Assembly (NCBI GenBank): GCA_944320785.1
Contig: CALUIR010000011.1
Location: forward strand, 1-64,000
From: an uncultured Bacteroidaceae bacterium
GTDB lineage: Bacteria; Bacteroidota; Bacteroidia; Bacteroidales; Bacteroidaceae
DNA: 64,000 nucleotides
Direction of reading: 5' to 3'
Shown here: one piece after another, positions 8,243 to 18,299 of the stretch
How the letters are laid out: the number at the start of each line of letters is the position of its first letter
How positions within the stretch are numbered: the stretch's first letter is position 1
Made by a program: the position numbers and the translations under genes
Notes under the pieces: generated by a model
What the model was told of the DNA's origin: nothing
Seen by the model: the letters and a program-made list of their open reading frames with translations, nothing else
Database searches by the model: none

Positions 8243-8695
8243 ATGAGAAAAACCATCATCTGCCTGACGGCTCTCCTGCTTGCGGCAGGAGGCATCCACG
8301 CACAAGACAAAAGCGACCAACGCCTCAGCGAGGAAGAATTCCGGGAAAAGCAAAAGGCTTTCATCGCGCAACGGGCGGCGCTCTCCCCGGAAGAATCCCA
8401 AAAGTTCTTCCCCCTGTTCTTTGAACTGCAAGACAAGAAGAAGGCCCTCAACGACTCCGTGCGGCGGAACATGCGGCAGATAAAACGCATGAAAACCGTG
8501 ACACCTGTGCAATACGAGCGCGCGTTGGACCAAATGTATGACAACCGCGTGCGCGCCGCCCAGATGGACAAGGAATACTACCTGAAATTCAAAGGCATGC
8601 TTTCACCGCAGAAAATCTACAAAGTGCAAAGGGCGGAAATGCACTTCAAGAGGGACATCGTGAAAAAGAAGATGGAGAAGGAGAAAAAAGACTGA
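8243..8695 (+). CDS. Spy/CpxP-like periplasmic protein
   Basis: 150 residues, start at the ATG 8243, 13 bp after the previous stop. Signal peptide about 1-21 ending GGIHAQ. The mature part is all helical and highly charged, with LSPEESQKFFPLFFELQDKKKALNDSV and a YYLKFKGMLSPQKIYKVQRAE segment, the arrangement of LTxxQ-family periplasmic chaperones/sensors (Spy, CpxP). With the sigma factor and membrane protein upstream it probably senses or buffers envelope stress (inference). A strong hairpin follows at 8721. Confidence 0.7.
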   Translation: MRKTIICLTALLLAAGGIHAQDKSDQRLSEEEFREKQKAFIAQRAALSPEESQKFFPLFFELQDKKKALNDSVRRNMRQIKRMKTVTPVQYERALDQMYDNRVRAAQMDKEYYLKFKGMLSPQKIYKVQRAEMHFKRDIVKKKMEKEKKD

Positions 8696-8720
8696 ACGAA
8701 AGGAAAAAACTTATCCAATA

Positions 8721-8757
8721 AAATGGCGGATTTTACTATATAAAATCCGCCATTTTT
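8721..8757 (+). terminator. Strong hairpin terminator after the sigma operon
   Basis: A near-perfect palindrome with AAATGGCGGATTTTA at the left and the complementary TAAAATCCGCCATTT at the right, separated by a short CTATA loop, followed by T. The loop-side motif TTTTACTATATAA recurs at about 8774-8786. Confidence 0.8.
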
Positions 8758-9097
8758 TCACGTAAAATTTCAAATTTTACTATATAAGAATCCAGAGGCA
8801 GAAAAGCAAATCGCAACGATGCTGTAACAAAGCCGCAAAATCTTGCGTATCGTACCGGAAACAGCCCACAAAACATTTCGGAAAAGTTCAGCAACAATTG
8901 CATGAAAGTTCAGGAACTATTCTGAAAACTTCATAGAACAATTTCAAAAACCTCCCAAGGTTTTCCTGCACTCGTCCGCAAGCACAAAAAAATGCCGCCA
9001 ACAGGGTGCCGCGAACAATAAACCGCCTACCCCGTCCGTTTGTGAAACGATAGGGGACATTGCACAGAAAAACAGCCTCCCGAAAAACAACAAGCGT
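8758..9097. other. 340-bp intergenic stretch before ruvA
   Basis: No gene is supported here. It contains a second copy of the motif TTTTACTATATAA and, at about 8883-8946, three degenerate copies of an AAAGTTCAG/AAACTTCAT unit at a spacing of about 22 bp. No clear -7/-33 pair was found for ruvA, though TTTG occurs at 9039-9042. Confidence 0.4.
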
Positions 9098-9682
9098 ATG
9101 ATAGAATACATAAAAGGAAACATCACGGAAATCACCCCTGCCACCGCCATCCTGGAATGCAACGGCATCGGATACAGCATCAACATCTCGCTGAACACCT
9201 ACACCGCCATACAACACGCGGACAATTGCCGGCTGTACATCTACGAAGTGATACGCGAAGACGCGCACATCCTTTACGGCTTCGCGGAAAAACAGGAACG
9301 GGAACTGTTCCTGCTCCTCATCACCGTGCCGGGAATCGGCGGGAACACCGCAAGGATGATTCTCTCCGCCCTGTCGCCAGACGAACTGTGCAGCGTCATC
9401 AGCACCGGCAACACCCAAGCTTTGAAAACCATCAAAGGCATCGGGCTGAAAACCGCACAGCGCATCATCGTGGACCTGAAAGACAAAATCGCCAATGCCG
9501 GCGCGGCAGGCACCCTGGCGCCCACACCTTTCAGCAACGAAATACAGGAAGAAGCCGTGGCCGCGCTCACCATGTTAGGCTTCGCTGCCGCCGCATCACA
9601 GAAAGCCACCACCGCCATCCTGAAGGAAAACCCCGCGCTCACGGTGGAACAAGTCATCAAAGAAGCGCTGAAAAGGCTGTAA
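9098..9682 (+). CDS. ruvA: Holliday junction branch migration subunit RuvA
   Basis: 194 residues, normal length. The N-terminal OB fold ([28 protein letters not shown]) is followed by paired helix-hairpin-helix motifs ([16 protein letters not shown] at about 77 and [19 protein letters not shown] at about 112) that contact junction DNA, and a C-terminal three-helix domain (about 145-194) that touches RuvB. RuvA tetramers load RuvB on junctions during recombinational repair. sprA follows after 26 bp, an arrangement seen in many Bacteroidetes. Confidence 0.97.
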   Translation: MIEYIKGNITEITPATAILECNGIGYSINISLNTYTAIQHADNCRLYIYEVIREDAHILYGFAEKQERELFLLLITVPGIGGNTARMILSALSPDELCSVISTGNTQALKTIKGIGLKTAQRIIVDLKDKIANAGAAGTLAPTPFSNEIQEEAVAALTMLGFAAAASQKATTAILKENPALTVEQVIKEALKRL

Positions 9683-9708
9683 AAAAGGATCAAACGCCCG
9701 CCGAACCG

Positions 9709-12700
9709 ATGAAGCACCCGTTCCGACATATCGCATGCGCCTTCCTGGCCGCCGCCTGCCTCTGCACGGCAGGAAGCCTGCCTTCCCATGCAGGCGTCCC
9801 TGCGGGATACACGGCGGAGAACGCATCGCTTGCCGGGGAAGACTCCATCCCACCGCGATATTCGGTGCGAAAGACCGCGCCGGAAGTATTAGACGACTTG
9901 GAACAACCGCCCGCCGACCTGCGCGACCCGGAAAACATCAAGACGGAAATCGAATACAACGAAGAAAGCAACCTGTACATCATCGGCACAAAAGCGGGCG
10001 AGGACTACATCGACGTGCCTTTCTTCCTCACGCCGGAGGAATACGCCGAATGGAGCATGAAGAAGTCATTGCAGGACTTTTACCGCGCCAAGACGGCAGA
10101 ACAGTTCGCCACGGAAGGGAAAGACAAATTCAACTTTGCCGACATGAAGTTCGACATCGGCCCGGCCGAAAAGATATTCGGCCCGGGAGGCGTGCAAATC
10201 AAAACGCAAGGAAGCGCCGAACTCAGCATAGGAGGCAACATGCAGAACCTGCAAAACCCCTCGCTGCCCGCCCGGAGCCGGAAGACATTCAGCTTTGACT
10301 TCGACGAGAAAATCAACATCAACGTGAACGGGAAAGTGGGCGACAAGGTGGACATGAACCTGAACTACAACACCGATGCCACGTTCGACTTCGATTCGCA
10401 AAAAATAAAACTGAAATACGAAGGCAAGGAAGACGAAATCATCCAACTGCTGGAAGCCGGAAACGTCAGCATGCCCACCAACAGTTCCCTCATCCGGGGC
10501 GCGACTTCCCTGTTCGGCATCCGCGCCGACCTGCAATTCGGCAAACTGAAGCTGCAGACCGTCGTGTCGCAACAAGAATCGGAGTCGAAAACCGTCACCT
10601 CGAAAGGCGGCGCGCAGACCACGGAATACGAACTGACGGTGGACGACTACGACGAAAACCGCCACTTCTTCCTGGCCCACTATTTCCGCAACACCTACGA
10701 CAACAACATGAGCCAGCTGCCCAACGTCATGTCGGGCATCACCATCGGGCGCATCGAAGTGTGGATTACCAACAAGCGGGGAAACTATGACAACCCGCGA
10801 AACATCGTCGCTTTCACCGACCTGGCCGAACACGACGTGATAGGCAACAGCCAATGGCACCCGGGAAGCGAGACACTTCCCTGCAACGCAGCCAACGACC
10901 TGTACGCCACCCTCAACTCCACCTATTCAGGCATCCGCAACGTGGAAAACGTGACCCCGATGCTCGACGGGGTACTGGAAGCCGGAATGGACTATGAAAA
11001 GATAGAAAGCGCACGGCTGCTGACCTCATCGGAATACACGTTGAACGAAAAATTAGGCTATATCTCGCTGAAGCAAACCCTGCAACCCGATGAAGTGCTG
11101 GCCGTGGCCTTTGAATACACCAAAGGGGGACGGAGCTACCAAGTAGGGGAATTTGCCACCGACATCACCGACACCAAAAGCTGCCTCGTGGTGAAACTGC
11201 TGAAAAACACCTCCAACTCCCCCTCCTCCGCCAGTTGGGACCTGATGATGAAAAACGTGTATTCGCTGAACGCCTACCAGATACAGAAAGAAGACTTCCG
11301 CATGGACATCCTCTACCAAAGCGACACCACCGGCGTTTACATCAATTACATCCCGGAAGGAAACATAGCCAAGCAGCCCCTGATACGGGTGATGAACCTC
11401 GACCGCCTCGACAACAACAACCAGAAGCAGCCGAACGGCTTCTTCGACTTTGTGGAGGGCTACACCGTCGTGGCGCAAAACGGGCGCATCTACTTCCCGG
11501 TGGTGGAACCCTTCGGAAGCCACCTCCGGAAAATGATTGGCAACGATGCCATCGCCGACAAATATGTCTATCAGGAACTGTATGACTCCACCAAGACCGT
11601 GGCACAGCAAATCGCAGAGAAAAACAAGTTCAAGCTGGCAGGGGAATACAAGGCCTCATCGGGCGCCGAAATACAATTGGGCGCGATGAACATCCCGGTG
11701 GGTTCCGTACACGTCACGGCAGGCGGGCAGACTTTGACCGAGAATGTGGACTACAGCGTGGATTACACCATGGGCGTGGTCACCATCCTCAACCAAAGCA
11801 TCATCGATGCCGGCACCGCCATCAGCGTCAACCTCGAAAGCAACACCAATTACAGCATGCAACGGAAAACCATGGTGGGCATGAACTTCACCTACGATTT
11901 CACGAAAAATTTCCAAATCGGAGGAACCATCATGCATTTGAGCGAAAAACCCCTGACCAGCAAAGTGTCGATGGGAGACGAACCGATTGCCAACACCTTG
12001 TGGGGACTCAACACTTCTTGGAAAACAGAATCGCAATGGCTCACCAACATGCTCGACAAACTGCCGCTCATCAACGTGACACAGCCATCGAACATCAGCT
12101 TCACAGCGGAATTTGCACAACTCATCCCCGGACATGCCAAAGGGATACAAGACAACGCGTCCTACATTGATGACTTCGAGTCCACCAAAAACGGCATCGA
12201 CATCCACCAGCCTTCCTATTGGATGTTGGCAAGCACGCCGACAGAGTTCGAAGAATCCAAGCTGAGCAACGACCTGAGGTACGGGATGAACCGCGCCTTG
12301 CTGAGTTGGTACAACATCGACCCCCTGTTCACCCGGCGCAATTCCAACCTGACGCCCAGCCACATCAAAAACGACTTGGACCAACTCTCCAACCACTATG
12401 TCCGCGAAGTCTATGAACGGGAACTGTATCCCAACAAGGATATCTCCAGTTCCATGATGGGCTCGTCCACGCTCACCGTGCTGAACCTCGCATACTACCC
12501 CGATGAACGCGGCCCGTACAACCTGGATACGGACCTCACCAGCGATGGAAAGCTGAACAGCCCCGAAAAACGCTGGGGCGGCATCATGCGGAAACTCGAC
12601 ACCAGCGACTTTGAAACGGCCAACATCGAATACATTGAGTTCTGGATGCTCGACCCCTTCATCTACGAATCCACCACCGGCAAACGGCGGGGCGGCTCGT

Positions 12701-15700
12701 TTGTCATCAACTTGGGCGAAGTGTCGGAAGATGTGCTGAAAGACGGCAAGAAGTTCTACGAGAACGGCATCCCCGTGGACGGCGACATGAGCAAAGTGGA
12801 CAGCACCGTGTGGGGACGCACACCCAGAGAAAGAAGCATCGTCTATGCCTTCGACAACCAGAACCGGACCATACAGGATGTAGGGCTGGACGGGCTAAGT
12901 TCCTCCGATGAACAAACGTTCAGTTCCTACCGGGACTACCTGAACAGCATACAAGGCATCGTGTCGGCCGAAACATTCCAGCAGTTCCAAGACGACCCCG
13001 CCGCCGATGATTTCCACCATTACCGGGGAGATGACCTGGATGCCCGCGAAGCATCCATCCTGGAACGCTACAAATATTACTCCGGCACGGAAGGAAACTC
13101 CCTTGCCTCGACCGAACTGGCGGCCAAGACAACCCCCGACATCGAGGACATCAACCAAGACAACACGATGAACGAAACAGAAAAATACTACGAATACATC
13201 ATCGAACTGGACCCGGCCAAGATGCAAGTGGGCAGCAACTATATCAACAATATCCGCGAAGCATCCGTGAAACTGCGCAACGGGAACACGGAGACCGTGA
13301 AGTGGTACCAGTTCAAAGTGCCTGTCAAATCCGGGAGGTCGGTCAACGGCATCAGCGACACCAAGTCCATCCGTTTCATGCGCATGTACCTTACCAACTT
13401 TGAAGAACCGACGGTCCTGCGTTTCGCCACCATGGAACTGGTGCGCGGGGAATGGCGCACTTACGAACAACCGCTGTCGGAAACGGCAGCATCCGGGGCA
13501 ACCCTCGATGTGGCAGCCGTCAACCTGGAGGAAAATGGCGACAAAGAACCCGTGAACTACGTCGTCCCGCCCGGCATATCCCGCGTACTCGACCCCAGCC
13601 AACCGCAATTGGTCCAGGAAAATGAACAGTCCATGAGCCTGAAAGTGACCAACCTTGGCAGCGGCGATGCCCGGGCCGTTTACAAAAACACCTCCATGGA
13701 CATGCGGCAATACCGCCGCATGAAAATGTTCGTGCATGCCGAACGCCTGGTGGGCGACATGGCTTTGGAGGACGACTACATCTCCGTGTTCATTCGCTTG
13801 GGTTCCGACTACAAGAACAATTACTACGAATATGAAATCCCCTTGAAGCTCACGCCGGAAGGGACATACTCCGATGCCACGGGAAGGGAAGCCGTGTGGC
13901 CGGAAGAAAACATGCTGGACTTGCCTTTCACCGTGCTGACCGACTTGAAGAAAGAACGCAACACCGCCAAGAACCGGGGCGAGGCAGGCGTAAGCTATGC
14001 CACCGTGTACAGTTCTTATGACCCGGACAAACCCTCAAACAAGGTCAGCATCATCGGGAACCCTAGCCTGGCAGAAGTGAAGACCGTCATGATTGGCATA
14101 AGGAACAACTCACGCGCCACCCAATCCGCAGAGATATGGGTGAACGAACTGCGGCTCACCGACTTCAACGAAGACGGCGGCTGGGCTGCACAAGGCAACC
14201 TGAACGTGCAGTTGTCCGACCTGGGGACCATCAACGTAGGCGGACATGTGGAGACAGCCGGGTTCGGCGGATTAGAGCAAAGCGTCAGCGAACGCCGTTT
14301 GGACGACTTCTACCAGTACAACATCACCACCAGCTTTGAACTGGGCAAGCTTTTCCCCGCCAAAGCGAAAGTCAGCGCACCCATCTATTATTCTTTCTCC
14401 AAAGAAATCACCAGCCCGCTTTACAATCCTTTGGACCAAGACATCTTGTTGGAGGACGCTTTGGCCACATTCTCCACCAAGCACCAGAAAGACTCCCTGA
14501 AAAACATCGCGCAAGAAGTGTCCACCTACAAGAACTTCAGCCTCAGCAACGTGAGGGTTGACATCACCAGCAAGACACCTATGCCCTATGACCCGTCCAA
14601 CTTCACCTTCGGATACTCGTTCACCAAACTGCACAACCAAGGGAACACCACAGCTTGGGAGATAGACAACAACTGGAACGCCAACTTCGGGTATGCCTAC
14701 GCCCCGGCACTGCCTGCTTGGGAGCCGTTCAAGAACATAAAAGGAAAATCCAAATGGCTGAAGATGTTCAAAGAGTTCGGCATCAACTACCTGCCGCAAA
14801 GCATCTCGTTCAACACCGACATGTCGCGCCATTACTATGAATACCAGATGCGCGACTTGGAGAACACTTACGGGGCAGACATGGAAATCCCGCTTTCCAC
14901 CTCCAAGGACTTCCTGTGGAACCGCGACTTCGCCATCCGTTGGGACATCGTGAAGGCACTGAAACTGAACTTCTCATCGGCCACGCAAGCGGAAATCGAA
15001 GAACCCTACGGGCCGGTCAACAAAGACTTGTACCCCGACGAATACACCGCATGGAAAGACTCGGTGAAGCGGAGCCTCCTGTCGTTCGGACGGCCATTAG
15101 AGTACCAGCAATCCTTCAGCGCCAACCTGCAACTGCCGCTGAACAAACTGCCGCTCCTCGATTGGGTGACGGCCGACGCACAGTTCTCCTCTTCCTACAA
15201 TTGGGACAGGGGCGTGGAACTGGACGACGGGACTGCCATGAACACCATTGCCAACCAGCGTTCGTTTGACGTGAACGGGCGGTTCAACTTGGAACTGCTG
15301 TACAACAAAGTGCCGTTCCTGAAAGACACGAACAAGAAGTTTGCCTCCAACCGCCGCAGCACCGTGAACAGCCGGGGACGCACCACATCGGCCAAGAAAA
15401 AGACCGTGAAGAAGTTCGAGAAGGAAATACAACTCTACCCGGACACGACCCTCGCCGTCCCCCACAAGCTGGGCAGCAAGAAGGTGAAGGTATCCGCCCT
15501 GACACAGGACGGGAAAAGATACCCCGTGAAATACAAGGTGAAGGACGCCAACCAGATTCTGCTCACGAGCAACGACTCCATCAAGATAAAGCTCACCGTG
15601 CTGCCCGGCCCCAAACCTGAAGACCAGACGTGGTACAAACTGGCGCAATACGCCTCGCGCTTCGCCATGATGGTGCGCAACGTCAGCGTCACTTACCGCA

Positions 15701-17067
15701 ACACCTACGCCATGAACATCCCCGGGTACCTCATGGAAGTGGGCGACATGCTCGGACAGAAGAAGGCCGGCGGCCTGTTCGCACCGGGGCTGGACTTCGC
15801 CTTCGGCATGCAAGGCGACAACTATCTGGCCAAAGCCGTGCGGAACAACTGGCTGTCGAAAAGCGACTCCATCGTGGATCCTGCCACAACCAACGCCATG
15901 CAGGACTTCCAGATACGGGTCATCTTGGAACCGTTCCGCGACTTCAAGATAGACCTGAACGCCAACCGCACGGTGAACGACTCGCGCAGCATCCAATACA
16001 TGTTCTCCGGCATGCCTGAGACACGGAGCGGCAACTTCAACATGACCGTCATCACCATCGGCAGCGCCTTCACGAAAAGCAAGGCCGGCAACGGGTACCG
16101 CTCGAAGACATTCGACAAGTTCCTCCGCAATCTCGACGTGTTCCAAAGGCGGGCGGAGGCGCAATATGCCAACGCCTATTACCCGGGGACGCAGAACCGC
16201 TTCAACCCGGAGAACGGGACCATCAGCAAATACTCGGCAGACGTGCTGGTGCCGGCCTTCTTGGCCACCTACACCGGACGCGACCCAGAGAAAGCCACCT
16301 TGGATTTCTTCCCGAAGCTCTTGTCCATCCTGCCGAACTGGAAAATCACATACAGCGGGCTGAGCAAGCTGGAGTTCTTCCAACGCTACTTCAAGAGCTT
16401 CAACATCAACCACGCCTACCGCAGCACGTATTCCATCGGGTCGTACAGCACGTTCCAGAACTTCTGGCAATACAGCGGCGACTTGGGATTCGTGCAAGAC
16501 ATCACCAATGAGGATACCTACGTGCCTTCCAGCATGTACGACATCGGGACAGTCTCTATCAACGAGCAGTTCTCGCCCCTCATCGGCGTGGACATGACGT
16601 TCAAGAACAACCTGACAGCCAAGGTGGAATACAAGAAAACACGCGCCATGACGCTGAGCATGGCCGCCGTGCAACTGGTGGAATCCTCCTCGAACGACCT
16701 GGTCATCGGCGTGGGCTACAAGATTGCCGACCTGAAACTGTTCGGGGGAGGCGGCAGCAGCCAAGGAAAAGACAGCAAAGGCGGCAAGGGAAAGAACCCG
16801 GTAAGCAACGACCTGAACCTGCGCGCCGACTTTTCATTGAGGAACCAGTCCGCCCTTGCCCGCGACATCCAAGCAGAAACCACGCAGGCCACCAGCGGCA
16901 ACCGCTCGCTGAAGATTTCATGTTCGGCAGACTACACCCTCTCGCGCCTGCTCACCATCCGCCTGTATTTCGACCGCGAAAAGACCATGCCGCTCGTGTC
17001 GTCCACGTCGTACCCGGTGACGAACACCGACTTCGGCGTCGCCCTGAGATTCTCATTAACCCGATAA
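9709..17067 (+). CDS. sprA: Type IX secretion/gliding motility translocon protein SprA (Sov)
   Basis: 2452 residues, in the range of SprA/Sov, the giant outer-membrane barrel that forms the T9SS translocon. The start is the ATG at 9709 (MKHPFRHIACAFLAAACLC, a signal peptide); in-frame codons further upstream lie inside ruvA. N-terminal SprA domain at about 100-500 (FSFDFDEKININVNGKVGDKVDMNLNYNTDATFDF), a second related stretch near 1030-1250 (NISFTAEFAQLIPGHAKG), then long beta-rich barrel sequence. The C-terminus ends in FGVALRFSLTR, an aromatic/amphipathic barrel end. The presence of SprA implies a working T9SS elsewhere in the genome. Confidence 0.97.
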   Translation: MKHPFRHIACAFLAAACLCTAGSLPSHAGVPAGYTAENASLAGEDSIPPRYSVRKTAPEVLDDLEQPPADLRDPENIKTEIEYNEESNLYIIGTKAGEDYIDVPFFLTPEEYAEWSMKKSLQDFYRAKTAEQFATEGKDKFNFADMKFDIGPAEKIFGPGGVQIKTQGSAELSIGGNMQNLQNPSLPARSRKTFSFDFDEKININVNGKVGDKVDMNLNYNTDATFDFDSQKIKLKYEGKEDEIIQLLEAGNVSMPTNSSLIRGATSLFGIRADLQFGKLKLQTVVSQQESESKTVTSKGGAQTTEYELTVDDYDENRHFFLAHYFRNTYDNNMSQLPNVMSGITIGRIEVWITNKRGNYDNPRNIVAFTDLAEHDVIGNSQWHPGSETLPCNAANDLYATLNSTYSGIRNVENVTPMLDGVLEAGMDYEKIESARLLTSSEYTLNEKLGYISLKQTLQPDEVLAVAFEYTKGGRSYQVGEFATDITDTKSCLVVKLLKNTSNSPSSASWDLMMKNVYSLNAYQIQKEDFRMDILYQSDTTGVYINYIPEGNIAKQPLIRVMNLDRLDNNNQKQPNGFFDFVEGYTVVAQNGRIYFPVVEPFGSHLRKMIGNDAIADKYVYQELYDSTKTVAQQIAEKNKFKLAGEYKASSGAEIQLGAMNIPVGSVHVTAGGQTLTENVDYSVDYTMGVVTILNQSIIDAGTAISVNLESNTNYSMQRKTMVGMNFTYDFTKNFQIGGTIMHLSEKPLTSKVSMGDEPIANTLWGLNTSWKTESQWLTNMLDKLPLINVTQPSNISFTAEFAQLIPGHAKGIQDNASYIDDFESTKNGIDIHQPSYWMLASTPTEFEESKLSNDLRYGMNRALLSWYNIDPLFTRRNSNLTPSHIKNDLDQLSNHYVREVYERELYPNKDISSSMMGSSTLTVLNLAYYPDERGPYNLDTDLTSDGKLNSPEKRWGGIMRKLDTSDFETANIEYIEFWMLDPFIYESTTGKRRGGSFVINLGEVSEDVLKDGKKFYENGIPVDGDMSKVDSTVWGRTPRERSIVYAFDNQNRTIQDVGLDGLSSSDEQTFSSYRDYLNSIQGIVSAETFQQFQDDPAADDFHHYRGDDLDAREASILERYKYYSGTEGNSLASTELAAKTTPDIEDINQDNTMNETEKYYEYIIELDPAKMQVGSNYINNIREASVKLRNGNTETVKWYQFKVPVKSGRSVNGISDTKSIRFMRMYLTNFEEPTVLRFATMELVRGEWRTYEQPLSETAASGATLDVAAVNLEENGDKEPVNYVVPPGISRVLDPSQPQLVQENEQSMSLKVTNLGSGDARAVYKNTSMDMRQYRRMKMFVHAERLVGDMALEDDYISVFIRLGSDYKNNYYEYEIPLKLTPEGTYSDATGREAVWPEENMLDLPFTVLTDLKKERNTAKNRGEAGVSYATVYSSYDPDKPSNKVSIIGNPSLAEVKTVMIGIRNNSRATQSAEIWVNELRLTDFNEDGGWAAQGNLNVQLSDLGTINVGGHVETAGFGGLEQSVSERRLDDFYQYNITTSFELGKLFPAKAKVSAPIYYSFSKEITSPLYNPLDQDILLEDALATFSTKHQKDSLKNIAQEVSTYKNFSLSNVRVDITSKTPMPYDPSNFTFGYSFTKLHNQGNTTAWEIDNNWNANFGYAYAPALPAWEPFKNIKGKSKWLKMFKEFGINYLPQSISFNTDMSRHYYEYQMRDLENTYGADMEIPLSTSKDFLWNRDFAIRWDIVKALKLNFSSATQAEIEEPYGPVNKDLYPDEYTAWKDSVKRSLLSFGRPLEYQQSFSANLQLPLNKLPLLDWVTADAQFSSSYNWDRGVELDDGTAMNTIANQRSFDVNGRFNLELLYNKVPFLKDTNKKFASNRRSTVNSRGRTTSAKKKTVKKFEKEIQLYPDTTLAVPHKLGSKKVKVSALTQDGKRYPVKYKVKDANQILLTSNDSIKIKLTVLPGPKPEDQTWYKLAQYASRFAMMVRNVSVTYRNTYAMNIPGYLMEVGDMLGQKKAGGLFAPGLDFAFGMQGDNYLAKAVRNNWLSKSDSIVDPATTNAMQDFQIRVILEPFRDFKIDLNANRTVNDSRSIQYMFSGMPETRSGNFNMTVITIGSAFTKSKAGNGYRSKTFDKFLRNLDVFQRRAEAQYANAYYPGTQNRFNPENGTISKYSADVLVPAFLATYTGRDPEKATLDFFPKLLSILPNWKITYSGLSKLEFFQRYFKSFNINHAYRSTYSIGSYSTFQNFWQYSGDLGFVQDITNEDTYVPSSMYDIGTVSINEQFSPLIGVDMTFKNNLTAKVEYKKTRAMTLSMAAVQLVESSSNDLVIGVGYKIADLKLFGGGGSSQGKDSKGGKGKNPVSNDLNLRADFSLRNQSALARDIQAETTQATSGNRSLKISCSADYTLSRLLTIRLYFDREKTMPLVSSTSYPVTNTDFGVALRFSLTR

Positions 17068-17073
17068 CATACG

Positions 17074-18255
17074 ATGACAATGAAAAAACTGTTATTCTTC
17101 TTCGCCCTCGTGTTGGCAAGCATCGCCCTGCCCGCACAGGAAGACTCCCTTTACCTGGCCGGCGCCGTGCCTGAAACAGACGGCAAGATAAAGTACACTT
17201 TCACCTTCGACTGCACGGGCATCCCGCAGGAAAGGCTGTTCCGCCGCCTGGAGGAATGGTCGGAAAAACGCTTCCGCACGGAAGAAGACAACCAAGGGCG
17301 GGTGCTGTACACCAACATGGAAAAAGGCCAGATTGTGAACCAAGGCAGTGAATACCTGGTGTTCCTGAAGCATGCCTTGGCGCTGGACCGCGCCTTGTTC
17401 AACTACCGCGTCACCTTCTTCCTCGCGCCGGGCCGCTGCGACATGGAAATCAGCCACCTGAACTACGTCTATGAAGACCCCGCGAAGAAGATACCCGCCG
17501 AAGAAATCATCAGCGACGAGAACGCGCTCTACCGCAACGGCACGAAGCTGGTGCCCGGCACGAAGAAGTTCCGCATCCACACCGTGGACCTCATCCGCAG
17601 CCTCCAACAGGACGTGGAACAGGCCATCGCCGCCATGCGCCCCGCACAAGACATGGCGCAAACGCCTGCCGCCGCCCCGGCCCAACCCCAGCCTGCCCCG
17701 AAGGCACAACCGCCTTTGGCGACATCTGCCCCTGCCACCGGCAACATGGAAGGCTTCACCCGCATCAGCCCCACGGAAATCCCCGACAACATTATCCAAA
17801 TGCTCGCCAACGACTGGATGCTCGTCACCGCCACCCACGAGGGCAGCACCAACATGATGACCGCTTCATGGGGCGGATTGGGCCATTTGTACAACCGCCC
17901 CGTGGCCTTCTGCTTCATCAGCCCCGCCCGCCACACTTATCGCCTCATGGAAAAAGCCGAGACCTACACCCTCACCTTCTACGCGGAGAATAACCGCGAC
18001 GCGCTCCAATACTGCGGCACGCACTCTGGGAGGGACGGCGACAAGATACAGGCCACCGGGCTGACCCCCGTCGCCACCCCGTCGGGCGCCACCGCCTTCA
18101 AAGAGGCACGGATCGTCATAGAATGCCGGAAAATGCTCGCGCAATCCCTCTCGCCCGACGCGCTCCACGACGAAGGCCTGCAAACGGAATGGAGCGGCAA
18201 AGCCATGCACAAGATGTACATCGGCGAAATCACCGGGGTGTGGATAAAGCAATAA
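17074..18255 (+). CDS. Secreted fusion of a DUF4468 domain and a flavin reductase-like domain
   Basis: 393 residues. Signal peptide about 1-21 (LLFFFALVLASIALPAQ). Residues about 30-190 form a DUF4468 domain with TBP-like fold (CTGIPQERLFRRLEEW, LDRALFNYRVTFFLAPGRCDMEISHLNYVYE). A proline/alanine/glutamine linker lies at about 195-228. Residues 229-393 match the split-barrel flavin reductase/flavoredoxin fold (LVTATHEGSTNMMTASWGG, PVAFCFISPARHTYRLME, a conserved pattern for FMN binding). It starts 6 bp after sprA and is probably co-transcribed. A flavin domain behind a signal peptide is unusual: FMN would have to be acquired after export or exported with it. Confidence 0.75.
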   Translation: MTMKKLLFFFALVLASIALPAQEDSLYLAGAVPETDGKIKYTFTFDCTGIPQERLFRRLEEWSEKRFRTEEDNQGRVLYTNMEKGQIVNQGSEYLVFLKHALALDRALFNYRVTFFLAPGRCDMEISHLNYVYEDPAKKIPAEEIISDENALYRNGTKLVPGTKKFRIHTVDLIRSLQQDVEQAIAAMRPAQDMAQTPAAAPAQPQPAPKAQPPLATSAPATGNMEGFTRISPTEIPDNIIQMLANDWMLVTATHEGSTNMMTASWGGLGHLYNRPVAFCFISPARHTYRLMEKAETYTLTFYAENNRDALQYCGTHSGRDGDKIQATGLTPVATPSGATAFKEARIVIECRKMLAQSLSPDALHDEGLQTEWSGKAMHKMYIGEITGVWIKQ

Positions 18256-18273
18256 CCTTGCCCTTGCAGGAAG

Positions 18274-18299
18274 CTCCCGGCTGCCGCCGGGAGTTTTTT
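18274..18299 (+). terminator. Terminator after the ruvA-sprA-DUF4468 cluster
   Basis: CTCCCGGC pairs with GCCGGGAG around TGCC, followed by six T. Confidence 0.9.

Noticed and set aside
9157..9708. Extension of sprA upstream of 9709 by in-frame codons
   Set aside because: This stretch overlaps ruvA in another frame, and the signal peptide typical for SprA begins at the ATG 9709.
15097..16764. Long open frame on the minus strand inside sprA (555 codons)
   Set aside because: It is the antisense shadow of a GC-rich gene; it has no domain pattern and no independent start signals.
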